Part shown: piece by piece, positions 47,112-56,021 of the stretch | Layout: every line of letters begins with the position of its first letter | How positions within the stretch are numbered: position 1 is the first letter of the stretch | Source of the DNA: an uncultured Bacteroides sp. | GTDB taxonomy: Bacteria; Bacteroidota; Bacteroidia; Bacteroidales; Bacteroidaceae | Direction of reading: 5' to 3' | Assembly: GCF_963677945.1 (NCBI RefSeq) | Contig: NZ_OY782578.1 | Coordinates: forward strand, 124,001 to 188,000 | DNA: 64,000 bases | The notes under the pieces: model-generated | The model's database searches: none | What the model was told of the DNA's origin: nothing | What the model saw: only the letters and a program-made list of their open reading frames with translations | Made by a program: the position numbers and the translations under genes

Positions 47112-47208
47112 AGTCTAGCAGTAGGCATATAAATTACTGTCTATAAGCGCGATATAGGTGCTAGATGTACTTGGAGAAGTCTAGCGGTAATCTAGCAGTC
47201 TAGCACCT
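47112..47208. repeat. CTAG-rich repeat cluster (GTCTAGCnGTA)
   Basis: GTCTAGCAGTA occurs at 47113, GTCTAGCGGTA at 47179, TCTAGCAGT at 47191 and GTCTAGCACC at 47199, with weaker relatives (ACTGTCTATA, GTGCTAGATG) between. CTAG appears five times in 97 bases although it is usually rare in bacteria. The stretch 46930-47586 is gene-free. Confidence 0.55.
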
Positions 47209-47305
47209 TGTCTCATCCTGATTCTGGTTGACTTTTCAAAGTTCTATCCGACATTTATTATACTCATCTTATTCAATATCAAATCATATTCCATTTCTTG
47301 TTCCG

Positions 47306-47387
47306 TACACCCGGGTGTAGAAGGCTGGTACACCCGGGTGGACCAACAGGTTACACCCGGATGTAAATTATCCCTCCACCCGGGTGG
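47306..47387. repeat. Four CACCCGGGTG palindromes at exact 23-bp spacing
   Basis: The core CACCCGGGTG begins at 47308, 47331, 47354 (as CACCCGGATG) and 47377, each exactly 23 bp after the last. Three copies are flanked by TA and/or GTA to give TACACCCGGGTGTA-like sites; the fourth is CCACCCGGGTGG. It lies 200 bases upstream of the TonB-receptor gene at 47587 and about 540 bases upstream of the A2M gene on the opposite strand. GC-rich palindromes stand out in the A/T-rich surroundings. Confidence 0.8.
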
Positions 47388-47540
47388 ACAGAATTATTAT
47401 CCAGCTTTGCTTCTAAAATACTGATACAGTTTACAAAACAAATTTATTGGCATTTAATACTTTTGTAGTATAAAGATGCTGTTTTATCCAATAATTCATA
47501 TAGTTCGTATAAATACAACTTTTGGTAAAATTAAATGATA

Positions 47541-47548
47541 TATCTTTG
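47541..47548 (+). promoter_or_regulatory. Promoter -7 box of the TonB-receptor operon
   Basis: TATCTTTG matches TAnnTTTG. TTTG is found at 47521-47524 but the 16-base spacer is short. The start codon lies 39 bases downstream. Confidence 0.5.
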
Positions 47549-47586
47549 CATTCAGTTTAAAATAAGGTAACAAAACTATTCGAGCG

Positions 47587-49953
47587 ATGAATAATTATTT
47601 TTTTAAGGCAACATTATTGGCGTTTTTAGTGATAGCAGATTCCGGGACGTTGATGTCCAAGAATAATCATCTGCTAAATACAGAATCAGATTCAGAAAAC
47701 ACAAAACGCAAATCAGAGATATCAGGGGTTATAAAAGACACAGAAACAGGAATGGTAATTTCCGGCGTTAATATCTACATTACAGAATTAAGGTCGGGTA
47801 CTTCAACAAACAGCAATGGAGAGTTCAGCGTTGCACTTCCTCAAGGTAAGTTTACTTTCAGGGTTTCTTGTGTGGGGTATAAAACAAAGACAGAACAGGT
47901 GATAGTACCACCCTCTTCCGTGAAAAAGAATTTCGGACTGCAATCGGATACTCAACTTGATGAGGTTGTAGTTTATGCCAACAAGAAAGACCAGAACATT
48001 ACCCGCACAGAAATGGGTGTGGAAAAGCTCAGTATTGGTCAGATAAGAAAGATGCCGGCACTGATGGGTGAGGTAGATATTATAAAAGCAATTCAGCTTT
48101 TACCCGGTGTTCAGGCTACATCGGAAGGTGGTTCGGGTTATAGCGTTCGTGGAGGATCGGCAGACCAGAATCTTATTCTTCTTGATAATGCAACAGTATA
48201 TAATGCATCACACATGTTTGGTTTCTTTTCTGTGTTCAACAACGACGTTGTGAACAATGTGGAGCTTTATAAAGGCGATCTTCCTATGAAGTATGGCGGA
48301 CGTTTGTCTTCTTTACTTGATGTACAATTGAAAGACGATTATACCGGCAAAGTAAGAGGAACTGGTGGTATAGGTCTTATTTCGAGCAGATTGATGATGG
48401 AAGGTGGAATTGGAAAGAACACATCATGGATGGTTGGGGGAAGAAGAAGTTATGCAGACCTTTTCCTGAAACTGTCGTCCGACAAAGCTCTCAGAGAGAG
48501 TTCTATCTACTTTTATGATTTGAATGCAAAAATTACTCATCGGTTTTCTTCAACAGATCGTCTGTCGCTGAATACATACCTCGGTAAGGACAATTTTGGC
48601 TCTTCGGTAGGCCAGTTCAACTACGGCAACCGGGTAGCTTCTTTAACCTGGGGACATGGTTTCAATGAGAATCTATATTCCAGTCTGAGCCTGAACACGA
48701 CAAATTATCATTATACCCTTCAGTCCAAAATGTCCGATTCTAAAGTTAAGTGGAAATCGGATATAACAGACGTGACTTTGAGGTGGGATTTAGATCATTC
48801 AGTGTCGGATATTCTTAAACTAACTTATGGTGCATCAAGTACGTACCATAACTTTAATCCGGGTTTAATTACTCGCCCTGATTACCCCGACTACAAAATG
48901 CCTTTGTATCATGCGTTGGAACATGGAGTATATCTTTCTGCTGAACATAATCTGGTTAAGAACTTAACCGTGAGATACGGACTTCGTCTTTCTGCTTTTC
49001 AGAATATGGGTAGCATTACTTCTTATTCTTATGGTGCAAATCACGAGGTGAGTGATTCTACATATTATGGTTCTGGAAAAGTTTATCACACTTATTATGC
49101 ACTTGAGCCCAGAGTTGGAATGGTTTACAAGCTCACGGATAATTCTTCCGTGAAAGCCAACTATGCCCGCAACACTCAGTTTATTCAACTGGCAAATAGT
49201 TCATCATCGGGCTCACCACTCGATTTATGGTTTCCTTGCAGTCCTAATGTAAAACCTCAGAAAGTAGATATGGTTTCAACCGGATATTTCCATAATTTCA
49301 ATAAGAATGAATATGAAACATCGGTTGAAGTTTATTACAAGAAGATGAATAACGTTATCGATTTTGCCGATCACGCTCAATTGTTGCTTAATTCAAAACT
49401 TGAAGGTGAAATTAGAATTGGTACCGGAAAGGCATACGGCGTAGAATTTATGGTGAGAAAGAATACCGGAAAGCTGACCGGATTTCTGAATTATACCTTA
49501 TCAAGGTCTGAACGCACTATTCCTGAGATTAACAAGGGAAAAACTTATCTGTCTCCATACGATAAAACTCATTGTGTGAACTTATCTTTATCCTATGAAC
49601 TCTCAAAGAAATGGAATATCTCGGCCAATTGGGTATATTCAACTGGAAATCCAACAACTTATCCAACCGGACGATTTGAGGTAAACGGTGAATATTTCCC
49701 TATCTACTCAGGAAGAAACGAATATCGCCGCACAGATTATCATCGTCTGGACCTATCGGCTAACTATGTACCAAAGCACAATCCAAAAAGATTCTGGACA
49801 GGAGAATGGAATTTCTCTTTGTATAATGCTTATGGTCATAAGAACCCGTGGATTATAACGTATGATCAGAATACTCCTTCCGGAGTACCGGATGCAAAGA
49901 TGACCTATCTTTTTGGAGCAGTACCTTCTATTACTTACAATTTTAAATTCTAA
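47587..49953 (+). CDS. TonB-dependent receptor with CarboxypepD_reg-like domain
   Basis: This 788-residue outer-membrane receptor has a signal region (ATLLAFLVIADSGTL), a carboxypeptidase-regulatory-like domain (ISGVIKDTETGMVISGVNIY, residues about 42-62), a plug domain (LDEVVVYANKK near residue 125; IQLLPGVQATSEGGSGYSVR near 175-190) and a TonB-dependent beta-barrel ending in ITYNFKF. It is not a full-length SusC and lacks a SusD partner. The next gene, DUF4249, starts 4 bases after its stop, and a LytS/LytTR pair follows. The ligand is not evident. Confidence 0.9.
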   Translation: MNNYFFKATLLAFLVIADSGTLMSKNNHLLNTESDSENTKRKSEISGVIKDTETGMVISGVNIYITELRSGTSTNSNGEFSVALPQGKFTFRVSCVGYKTKTEQVIVPPSSVKKNFGLQSDTQLDEVVVYANKKDQNITRTEMGVEKLSIGQIRKMPALMGEVDIIKAIQLLPGVQATSEGGSGYSVRGGSADQNLILLDNATVYNASHMFGFFSVFNNDVVNNVELYKGDLPMKYGGRLSSLLDVQLKDDYTGKVRGTGGIGLISSRLMMEGGIGKNTSWMVGGRRSYADLFLKLSSDKALRESSIYFYDLNAKITHRFSSTDRLSLNTYLGKDNFGSSVGQFNYGNRVASLTWGHGFNENLYSSLSLNTTNYHYTLQSKMSDSKVKWKSDITDVTLRWDLDHSVSDILKLTYGASSTYHNFNPGLITRPDYPDYKMPLYHALEHGVYLSAEHNLVKNLTVRYGLRLSAFQNMGSITSYSYGANHEVSDSTYYGSGKVYHTYYALEPRVGMVYKLTDNSSVKANYARNTQFIQLANSSSSGSPLDLWFPCSPNVKPQKVDMVSTGYFHNFNKNEYETSVEVYYKKMNNVIDFADHAQLLLNSKLEGEIRIGTGKAYGVEFMVRKNTGKLTGFLNYTLSRSERTIPEINKGKTYLSPYDKTHCVNLSLSYELSKKWNISANWVYSTGNPTTYPTGRFEVNGEYFPIYSGRNEYRRTDYHRLDLSANYVPKHNPKRFWTGEWNFSLYNAYGHKNPWIITYDQNTPSGVPDAKMTYLFGAVPSITYNFKF

Positions 49954-49957
49954 AGCA

Positions 49958-50890
49958 ATGCTACACCATAGTTATTTTTCAAGCATATCAAAATGCTATA
50001 ATTACTCTTCATACCTATTAGGGTTATTATCAGTATGCTTATTACTGACATTTACCGGTTGTACCGAGACTATCGATATAGATACCGACAACTCAAAACC
50101 TGTTATTGTTATTTATGGTACAATTACAGATCAACTTACATATCAGGAAATACACATCAGCAGTTCAACCGGCTATTTTGACAATAAAACTAATCCAAAG
50201 ATTTCGGGAGCAAAAGTTTCCATAACTTCAGGCAATAATGTAAGTACACTTACAGAAGTTAGCGATACTCCGGGACTATACAGAACTACCACCAAGATGG
50301 CAGGTATTCCCGGAAATACTTATAAACTAAAAGTTGAAGTAGATTATAATAGCGATGGAGTTAATGAGGAATACACAGCTTCCGCTTATATGGAAAGTAA
50401 AGTATCTTTGGACTCTATCAACATAAAGAGACAATTGGTTTCTCAGTATAACTATTTTTCTGTAAATTTGTATGCACAGGATTCTTCTGATGAGGATTAT
50501 TACATGTGCCGTTATCAGATAAACGACTCTATATACAATAAAATAAGCAGATATATAGTTTTTGATGACACAAGTGTAAATGGTCAGTATATAAATGGAT
50601 TACCAATTGAATATTTCCCTGATGTAAAGGATAAAAGTAAATTTAGTGACGACGATATAAAGAATATGACTTTTATGGCCGACAATGATTCCGTAAAATT
50701 TGAATTATGCCATATAACTAAAGGATATTACAGATTCTTACAGCAGTGTCAGTTTGAAAAAGATGGTGAAGATCCTTTCTTTGGGGGACCGTTAAGCAAT
50801 ATCGAAACAAATATTTCAAATGGAGGAGTGGGCTACTTTGCAGCTTTTGCCATATCGGAAGCTAGAGACGTGGCTCCAAAACAAGATTAA
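49958..50890 (+). CDS. DUF4249-type lipoprotein
   Basis: This 310-residue protein starts with a hydrophobic signal (SSYLLGLLSVCLLLTFTGC) whose lipobox ends at about Cys34. It is a surface lipoprotein with an Ig/beta-sandwich-like N-terminal part (VIVIYGTITDQLTYQEIHIS, residues about 46-65) and a helical-acidic C-terminal half. DUF4249 proteins are typically encoded immediately after a non-SusC TonB receptor, as here (4-base gap). It probably delivers or caps the receptor ligand. I chose ATG 49958 because the earlier reading would overlap the receptor gene. Confidence 0.8.
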   Translation: MLHHSYFSSISKCYNYSSYLLGLLSVCLLLTFTGCTETIDIDTDNSKPVIVIYGTITDQLTYQEIHISSSTGYFDNKTNPKISGAKVSITSGNNVSTLTEVSDTPGLYRTTTKMAGIPGNTYKLKVEVDYNSDGVNEEYTASAYMESKVSLDSINIKRQLVSQYNYFSVNLYAQDSSDEDYYMCRYQINDSIYNKISRYIVFDDTSVNGQYINGLPIEYFPDVKDKSKFSDDDIKNMTFMADNDSVKFELCHITKGYYRFLQQCQFEKDGEDPFFGGPLSNIETNISNGGVGYFAAFAISEARDVAPKQD

Positions 50891-50892
50891 GG

Positions 50893-51957
50893 ATGAAAAG
50901 TAAGATAAACGATTTCTCAAAAGATTTTCTAACAAACTTTGCCACAAACAGAAAATACAGAGGACTACATCACATTTCTCTGATATTGTTTGTCTTAGGA
51001 TTTATCCTTACCGATACAAAGAAAAATTATACTGGCAACTGGGATATATATGTTAATGCTGCCATGTTCAATTACTTTGTGGGAATCATATATCTTAATA
51101 TGTATGTATTGGTTCCTAAATTGTTATTTCGTGAACGGGCGGCTTTGTATCTGTTTGCCATGGCAGGAGTTACCTTAGGCACCTACTTCTTTTTTCTAAG
51201 TGTGGAATATTCTATATTAAGGCCTTATGAATTAATTCACAGACCATTCAATATTCCCGACATGATGGTTAATCTTTTAGGGTTTTGTTTTATTTTTACT
51301 GTGTTTATAGGTCCATCTACTTTTTTCAAGCTCCTACAACAGTGGATGAGAGATACAAACCGGATTCATGAGTTGGAAAAGGCTACCATAGAATCGGAAC
51401 TGGAACAACTTAAGAAACAAGTTAATCCGCACTTCCTATTCAATACATTGAATAATGTGAATGTATTAACACAAACGGATCCCGAAAGAGCTTCGCAAGT
51501 GCTCACCAGATTAAGTGATTTAATTCGCTTTCAGTTATATGATAGTGTGAAAGAGCAAATATTTCTGAATTCAGATATTCACTTTCTGACCGACTACCTG
51601 AATCTGGAAAAGATACGGAGAGACAATTTTGAATTCAGTATATCAACAAAAGGAGATATCGCTAATCAGCTTATTCCTCCTTTGTTATTTATTCCTTTTG
51701 TGGAGAATGCAGCTAAATATAGTTTAGATTCAGAAAATAAATCTTACATTTACCTCAGTTTTGAAGTAGAGAGAAGTATCTTATATTTTGTATGCATTAA
51801 TTCAAAACCAGGCAAAAAAATAAAACCGCAAAAAAGTGGTGGTCTGGGACTTGCTAATGTAAAAAGGCGTCTTGAATTAATTTACAATGAGAAATACACT
51901 CTTGATATAAAAGATGATGAAAATACTTATCAAGTAAACTTGTGCTTGATTCTTTAA
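50893..51957 (+). CDS. LytS-type sensor histidine kinase
   Basis: This 354-residue kinase has four N-terminal transmembrane helices (about residues 28-145), a short coiled linker and a His_kinase domain with phosphoacceptor His180 in QVNPHFLFNTLNN. The HATPase region has FVENAAKYS and the glycine-rich SGGLGLANVKRRL. It is 2 bases after the DUF4249 gene and 12 bases before the LytTR regulator gene. The absence of a large sensor domain suggests that it reads membrane state or a partner protein rather than binding the nutrient directly. Confidence 0.92.
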   Translation: MKSKINDFSKDFLTNFATNRKYRGLHHISLILFVLGFILTDTKKNYTGNWDIYVNAAMFNYFVGIIYLNMYVLVPKLLFRERAALYLFAMAGVTLGTYFFFLSVEYSILRPYELIHRPFNIPDMMVNLLGFCFIFTVFIGPSTFFKLLQQWMRDTNRIHELEKATIESELEQLKKQVNPHFLFNTLNNVNVLTQTDPERASQVLTRLSDLIRFQLYDSVKEQIFLNSDIHFLTDYLNLEKIRRDNFEFSISTKGDIANQLIPPLLFIPFVENAAKYSLDSENKSYIYLSFEVERSILYFVCINSKPGKKIKPQKSGGLGLANVKRRLELIYNEKYTLDIKDDENTYQVNLCLIL

Positions 51958-51969
51958 AATACGACTGAC

Positions 51970-52692
51970 ATGAATTGTATTGTGATTGACGACGAACCTC
52001 TGGCCAGAGAAGGAATGGGACTTTTGGTCAGGAAGATAAAAGGTTTGAATTTATTAGCTAGTCTGAATAGTGCAAATGCTGCAGCTAAGTTTATGGATAC
52101 AGAATCTGTAGATCTTGTTTTTCTCGATATTCAAATGCCCGGAACCAATGGTATAGAATTTGCAAAAACAATATCAGAGAATACACTTGTTATTTTTACA
52201 ACAGCTTATGCAGAATATGCATTAGACAGTTACGAAGTTGATGCCATCGATTATCTTCTAAAACCAATTACTTTCAGTCGCTTTCAAAAAGCTGTTGATA
52301 AGGCTTTCTCTTATCATGAAATGTTGCAATCAAAAGTAAACAGCCAAATAGAGTCTGTTGAAAAGGATTTTATTTTTGTGAAGTCGGAACGACGCATTTT
52401 TAAGATCTACTTTAAGGATATACGTTATATCGAAGGACTAAAAGATTACGTAGTGATTTATACTCAGGATGCGAAGATTATTACTGCAATCAACCTGAAG
52501 AATATCTATGAACAGTTACCACAGAATATTTTTATCCGGGTAAGCAAGTCGTATATTGTAAATTTTGAGCATATTGATTCTCTGGATAATAATGATATTC
52601 TTATAGGCAATCAAAAGATACCTATTGGTAATAGTTTCCGGGATTATCTTTTCGATGAGTTTATTTCTAAAAATATTTTGAATAGTAAATAG
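51970..52692 (+). CDS. LytTR-family response regulator
   Basis: This 240-residue regulator has a receiver domain (DDE at residues 7-9; Asp53 in FLDIQMPGTNG; Lys98 in YLLKPITFSRF) and a C-terminal LytTR domain (about residues 130-240, with RYIEGLKDYVVIYT and IRVSKSYIVNFEHI). It is co-transcribed with the kinase gene just upstream. The short palindrome array 0.2 kb before the operon is a plausible but unproven target, because LytTR proteins normally bind direct repeats. Confidence 0.93.
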   Translation: MNCIVIDDEPLAREGMGLLVRKIKGLNLLASLNSANAAAKFMDTESVDLVFLDIQMPGTNGIEFAKTISENTLVIFTTAYAEYALDSYEVDAIDYLLKPITFSRFQKAVDKAFSYHEMLQSKVNSQIESVEKDFIFVKSERRIFKIYFKDIRYIEGLKDYVVIYTQDAKIITAINLKNIYEQLPQNIFIRVSKSYIVNFEHIDSLDNNDILIGNQKIPIGNSFRDYLFDEFISKNILNSK

Positions 52693-52703
52693 TTTATAAA
52701 TAT

Positions 52704-52711
52704 TATCTTTG
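52704..52711 (+). promoter_or_regulatory. Promoter -7 box for the creatininase-family gene
   Basis: TATCTTTG matches TAnnTTTG, 34 bases upstream of the start codon. TTTG at 52677-52680 is 23 bases away, slightly long for a standard spacer. Confidence 0.45.
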
Positions 52712-52744
52712 CTTTCAATTGATAATAATTAAAAAACTAGATAG

Positions 52745-53503
52745 ATGAATAAAGAATTAGATCTTTCAGTTAGTTGCTATGGTGCTGTGAAAGATTTGCA
52801 CTATGACGTTGCTATTCTTCCATGGGGAGCAACAGAACCTCATAATTATCATTTGCCTTACCTCACTGATTGTATTGCTCCAAGAATGATAGCTGTAAAA
52901 GCTGCAGCTTTGGCCTTAAAAGAAAACGGCGTTCGTTGTATGGTAATGCCACCAATCTCTTTGGGATCACAAAATCCGGGTCAGAAAGAATTAAGCTTCT
53001 GCATTCATGCACGCTATGAAACTCAATTTGCCATTTTAAAAGATGTGGTTGATTCTTTGCATACTCAGGGCATTAGAAAACTAATAATCTTTAGCGGACA
53101 CGGAGGCAATAATTTTAAGAATATGATCCGTGATTTGGCTTTTGAATATACCGATTTTCTGATCATACAATCAGATTGGTACGCCATTTTACCATGCAAA
53201 GGCTATTTCGAAGCAGAGATTGACGATCATGCCGGAGAGCAGGAAACATCTGTAATGATGTATCTGCAGCCAGAACTTGTTGATCTGAATATGGCAGGTG
53301 ATGGAGATTATCAACCATTTGCAATTTCTTCATTGAACAAGAAAGTTGGTTGGACGCCAAGGCATTGGAATAGTGCTACAAAAGATACCGGTGTGGGTGA
53401 TCCACGAAAAGCTACCGCAGAAAAAGGAGAAAGATACCTGAATGATCTTATACCAATAGTTGCAAAATTATTTACAGAAGTAGGTAAAGAAGAGCTCTAT
53501 TAA
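52745..53503 (+). CDS. Creatininase family protein (amidohydrolase)
   Basis: This 252-residue metallohydrolase has the motifs LPWGATEPHNYHLPYLTD (metal-binding Glu, His and Asp; residues 27-44), FSGHGGNNFKNM (about residue 118) and DDHAGEQETSVMM (about 160). The family cleaves cyclic or linear amides, for example creatinine or pterin or FAPy intermediates. The substrate here is unknown. It has its own promoter and is followed by SDR and MBL-fold genes on the same strand. Confidence 0.88.
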   Translation: MNKELDLSVSCYGAVKDLHYDVAILPWGATEPHNYHLPYLTDCIAPRMIAVKAAALALKENGVRCMVMPPISLGSQNPGQKELSFCIHARYETQFAILKDVVDSLHTQGIRKLIIFSGHGGNNFKNMIRDLAFEYTDFLIIQSDWYAILPCKGYFEAEIDDHAGEQETSVMMYLQPELVDLNMAGDGDYQPFAISSLNKKVGWTPRHWNSATKDTGVGDPRKATAEKGERYLNDLIPIVAKLFTEVGKEELY

Positions 53504-53526
53504 ATATAAATTAAACAAATTCTGAT

Positions 53527-54342
53527 ATGCAATTACAACAACAAGTTATACTTATTACAGGAGCGTCTTCTGGTTTTGGAAAAATAAGTGCACAAATGCT
53601 GGCTGAACGTGGACATATTGTCTATGGAACAAGTCGAAAACAAACTGAAAGTTCGGGAAAAGTAACAATGCTTGTTGTTGATGTAACAGATCCTTCTTCT
53701 ATTGAACAAGCAGTTAATCAAATCTATTCGAAACATGGGCGAATAGATGTACTTATTAACAATGCAGGAATGGGAATTGGAGGTGCCCTGGAATTAGCGA
53801 CTAAAGAGGAAGTAGCTCTGCAAATGGATACAAATTTCTTTGGTGTAGTTAATATGTGCAAAGCAGTTCTTCCACTTATGCGTAAAGCTCAAAAAGGAAA
53901 AATTATAAATCTCAGTTCTATTGCGGGCATAATGGCTGTTCCCTATCAAGGCTTTTATTCAGCATCTAAATTTGCGATAGAAGGATATAGTGAGGCTTTA
54001 GCTCTGGAACTGCATCCATTTCATATTAAAGTATGCTTAGTAGAACCCGGTGACTTTAAGACGGGATTCACTGACAGTCGTAATATTTCCACTGCCACAT
54101 TAAATAACAATGATTATGGAGAAAGATTTGCTAAGGCATTAGCCCTGATTGAAAAAGCAGAGAATCAAGGAAGCAACCCTATATTATTAGGAGAAGCGAT
54201 ATGTAAGATTGTTGAAAAGAAAAAACCTTCTTTCCGCACATTGGTAGGTCCTTTGGAACAAATATTGTTTGCTCGTGTCAAAAGCTATTTACCTAATAAG
54301 GTTATTCAATTTATACTTCGTAGTTTTTATGATATTAAATGA
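53527..54342 (+). CDS. SDR family oxidoreductase
   Basis: This 271-residue classical short-chain dehydrogenase has TGASSGFG (residues 11-18), NNAGMG near residue 79 and the catalytic SSIAG with YSASK near residue 150. It starts 23 bases after the creatininase-family gene and its stop overlaps the longest reading of the next gene. A lipid or retinol-dehydrogenase-like substrate is possible but not shown. Confidence 0.9.
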   Translation: MQLQQQVILITGASSGFGKISAQMLAERGHIVYGTSRKQTESSGKVTMLVVDVTDPSSIEQAVNQIYSKHGRIDVLINNAGMGIGGALELATKEEVALQMDTNFFGVVNMCKAVLPLMRKAQKGKIINLSSIAGIMAVPYQGFYSASKFAIEGYSEALALELHPFHIKVCLVEPGDFKTGFTDSRNISTATLNNNDYGERFAKALALIEKAENQGSNPILLGEAICKIVEKKKPSFRTLVGPLEQILFARVKSYLPNKVIQFILRSFYDIK

Positions 54343-54368
54343 TAATTTTCCATTTAAAACTTTATAGT

Positions 54369-55094
54369 ATGAAACTTAAATATTTAATGCTTATACTTGG
54401 AATACTATCTGCTGAGTTTGCATCAGCAGGTTCGTTTGATACTGATACTTTTAAGACTAAAAGTAAAAAGGAGGTGATTATCACTTTTATTAAGCATGGC
54501 AGCCTTATGCTCACTTATAACAAGCATACCATTCAGGTAGACCCGATATATGAATATGCCGATTATTCAAAGTTTCCTAAGACCGATATTATCTTGATTA
54601 CTCATGAACACGGAGATCATCTTGATGCTAAAGCCATTGACATGTTGAGTAAAAAGGAAACAACTGTAATTCTAAATACCTCAAGTCAGAAAAAACTAGG
54701 AAAAGGAACAATCATGAATAATGGTGATAAAAAAGAGATTCTCGACAATATAAAAGTTGAAGCAGTTCCAGCTTATAACACAACTCCGGGCAGAGAGATG
54801 TTTCATCCTCGCCATCGGGATAATGGTTATATACTTACTATTGATGGGGTACGCATCTATATTGCTGGTGATACGGAAGATATTCCCGAAATGAAAGAAC
54901 TTAAAAATATTGATATCGCGTTTCTTCCAGTGAATCAACCTTACACAATGACTATTGCTGAAGCAGTAAATGCTGCCAAAATGTTTTTGCCGAAAGTTCT
55001 TTATCCATATCATTTTGGTAATACAGATGTAAAAAAGATAAAGGAAGAACTGAAAGGTACTTCTATTGATGTTCGACTTAGAAAGATGGAATAG
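54369..55094 (+). CDS. Secreted MBL-fold metallo-hydrolase (UlaG-like)
   Basis: This 241-residue protein has a signal peptide (YLMLILGILSAEFASA). The metallo-beta-lactamase fold metal motif is THEHGDHLD (about residue 77) and further ligands are HRDNGY and AGDTED near residue 155-170. The length and the lack of extra domains fit UlaG/YycJ-like MBL hydrolases. I chose the ATG at 54369 because the longer TTG-led reading would start inside the SDR gene. The substrate is unknown. Confidence 0.85.
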   Translation: MKLKYLMLILGILSAEFASAGSFDTDTFKTKSKKEVIITFIKHGSLMLTYNKHTIQVDPIYEYADYSKFPKTDIILITHEHGDHLDAKAIDMLSKKETTVILNTSSQKKLGKGTIMNNGDKKEILDNIKVEAVPAYNTTPGREMFHPRHRDNGYILTIDGVRIYIAGDTEDIPEMKELKNIDIAFLPVNQPYTMTIAEAVNAAKMFLPKVLYPYHFGNTDVKKIKEELKGTSIDVRLRKME

Positions 55095-55181
55095 ACAAGA
55101 GTAAAGATGAAGGTATATTACCAACAAAGACTAGTTTGAGAATATTCCTTTGGTAACAATCAAACAAAGCTGATTAAGGAT

Positions 55182-55910
55182 CTATATACAAATAGCCTTA
55201 GCCAATATATATTTTGATAATCGGTTACCATTCACGATCGGATAGATTCTTATTGATTTTTCGCCTCTTTTAGTTTTTGACATAGTATAATTTATAATCA
55301 TCTCGCCTCTTTTCATAGGGGGAATCAATCCTGGATTTGAAAACTTCAGATTCAGATTATCCCCTTCTAAAACAAAATTAAGGGCCATCGGTTTCTTTGT
55401 ATCGTTTGCATAACGAAGTTTAATTTGTTTATTTTTACCGTTAGCAATTTCACCAAAAGCGAGAACTTTAAGGCTTGTATATAATCCATATCCCCATGAA
55501 TAAGGGTAATCTTCTTCCACAGGATGAATAGCTGGCATAACATATCCTTTAATCCAGACTCTATTTATATTGTTACCACTGCTAAATACAGTAATTTCTT
55601 TTGAAAAGAATCCTTGCCGGTATTCAGGATCAAACGAAACTATAATTTTGCCTTTATGACCTGTCTTGATCGGTTCTTTAGTATAACTATAAGTTGTACA
55701 TCCGCATCCTGTAGCTATTTTTTCAATAACAATAGGTAAGCTACTACTATTCAGAAAAGTAAAGGTATGTGATACTCGTCCCTTATTTTCATATATTTTC
55801 CCAAAATTAAAGATCTGTTCCTCAAAACAGATGGATTTTGATACTGTACGAGAATATGTATGACTACAAGTAATTAATAATATCAGTAATATAGTAAATC
55901 GAATTTTCAT
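55182..55910 (-). CDS. DUF1573 domain protein (secreted, second copy)
   Basis: This 242-residue protein has a signal peptide (TILLILLITCSHTYS) and an N-terminal DUF1573 immunoglobulin-like domain, with EQIFNFGKIYENKGRVSHTF near residue 32 and the CGCTTYSYTKEP signature near 69. A second beta-rich region follows. Similar domains are present in the split gene at 39865-40949. The role of DUF1573 is not established; it is found in Bacteroidetes envelope proteins. It lies downstream of the polysaccharide locus, separated by a strong hairpin. Confidence 0.85.
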   Translation of the reverse strand: MKIRFTILLILLITCSHTYSRTVSKSICFEEQIFNFGKIYENKGRVSHTFTFLNSSSLPIVIEKIATGCGCTTYSYTKEPIKTGHKGKIIVSFDPEYRQGFFSKEITVFSSGNNINRVWIKGYVMPAIHPVEEDYPYSWGYGLYTSLKVLAFGEIANGKNKQIKLRYANDTKKPMALNFVLEGDNLNLKFSNPGLIPPMKRGEMIINYTMSKTKRGEKSIRIYPIVNGNRLSKYILAKAICI

Positions 55911-55931
55911 TTTTATAGCTTTGATAAATAA

Positions 55932-55962
55932 GAGAGGCGGTTATATCAATAAACCGCCTCTC
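55932..55962 (-). terminator. Hairpin terminator of the polysaccharide locus
   Basis: GAGAGGCGGTT (55932-55942) and AACCGCCTCTC (55952-55962) form a perfect 11-bp stem with a 9-base loop, followed on the minus strand by a T-rich tail. It closes the SusC-to-DUF1735 operon. Confidence 0.75.
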
Positions 55963-56021
55963 AAAGTTAATAAAACTTATACCAGTAACAAATTATTTGT
56001 TTAAAACTATGCAGGAAAAAC

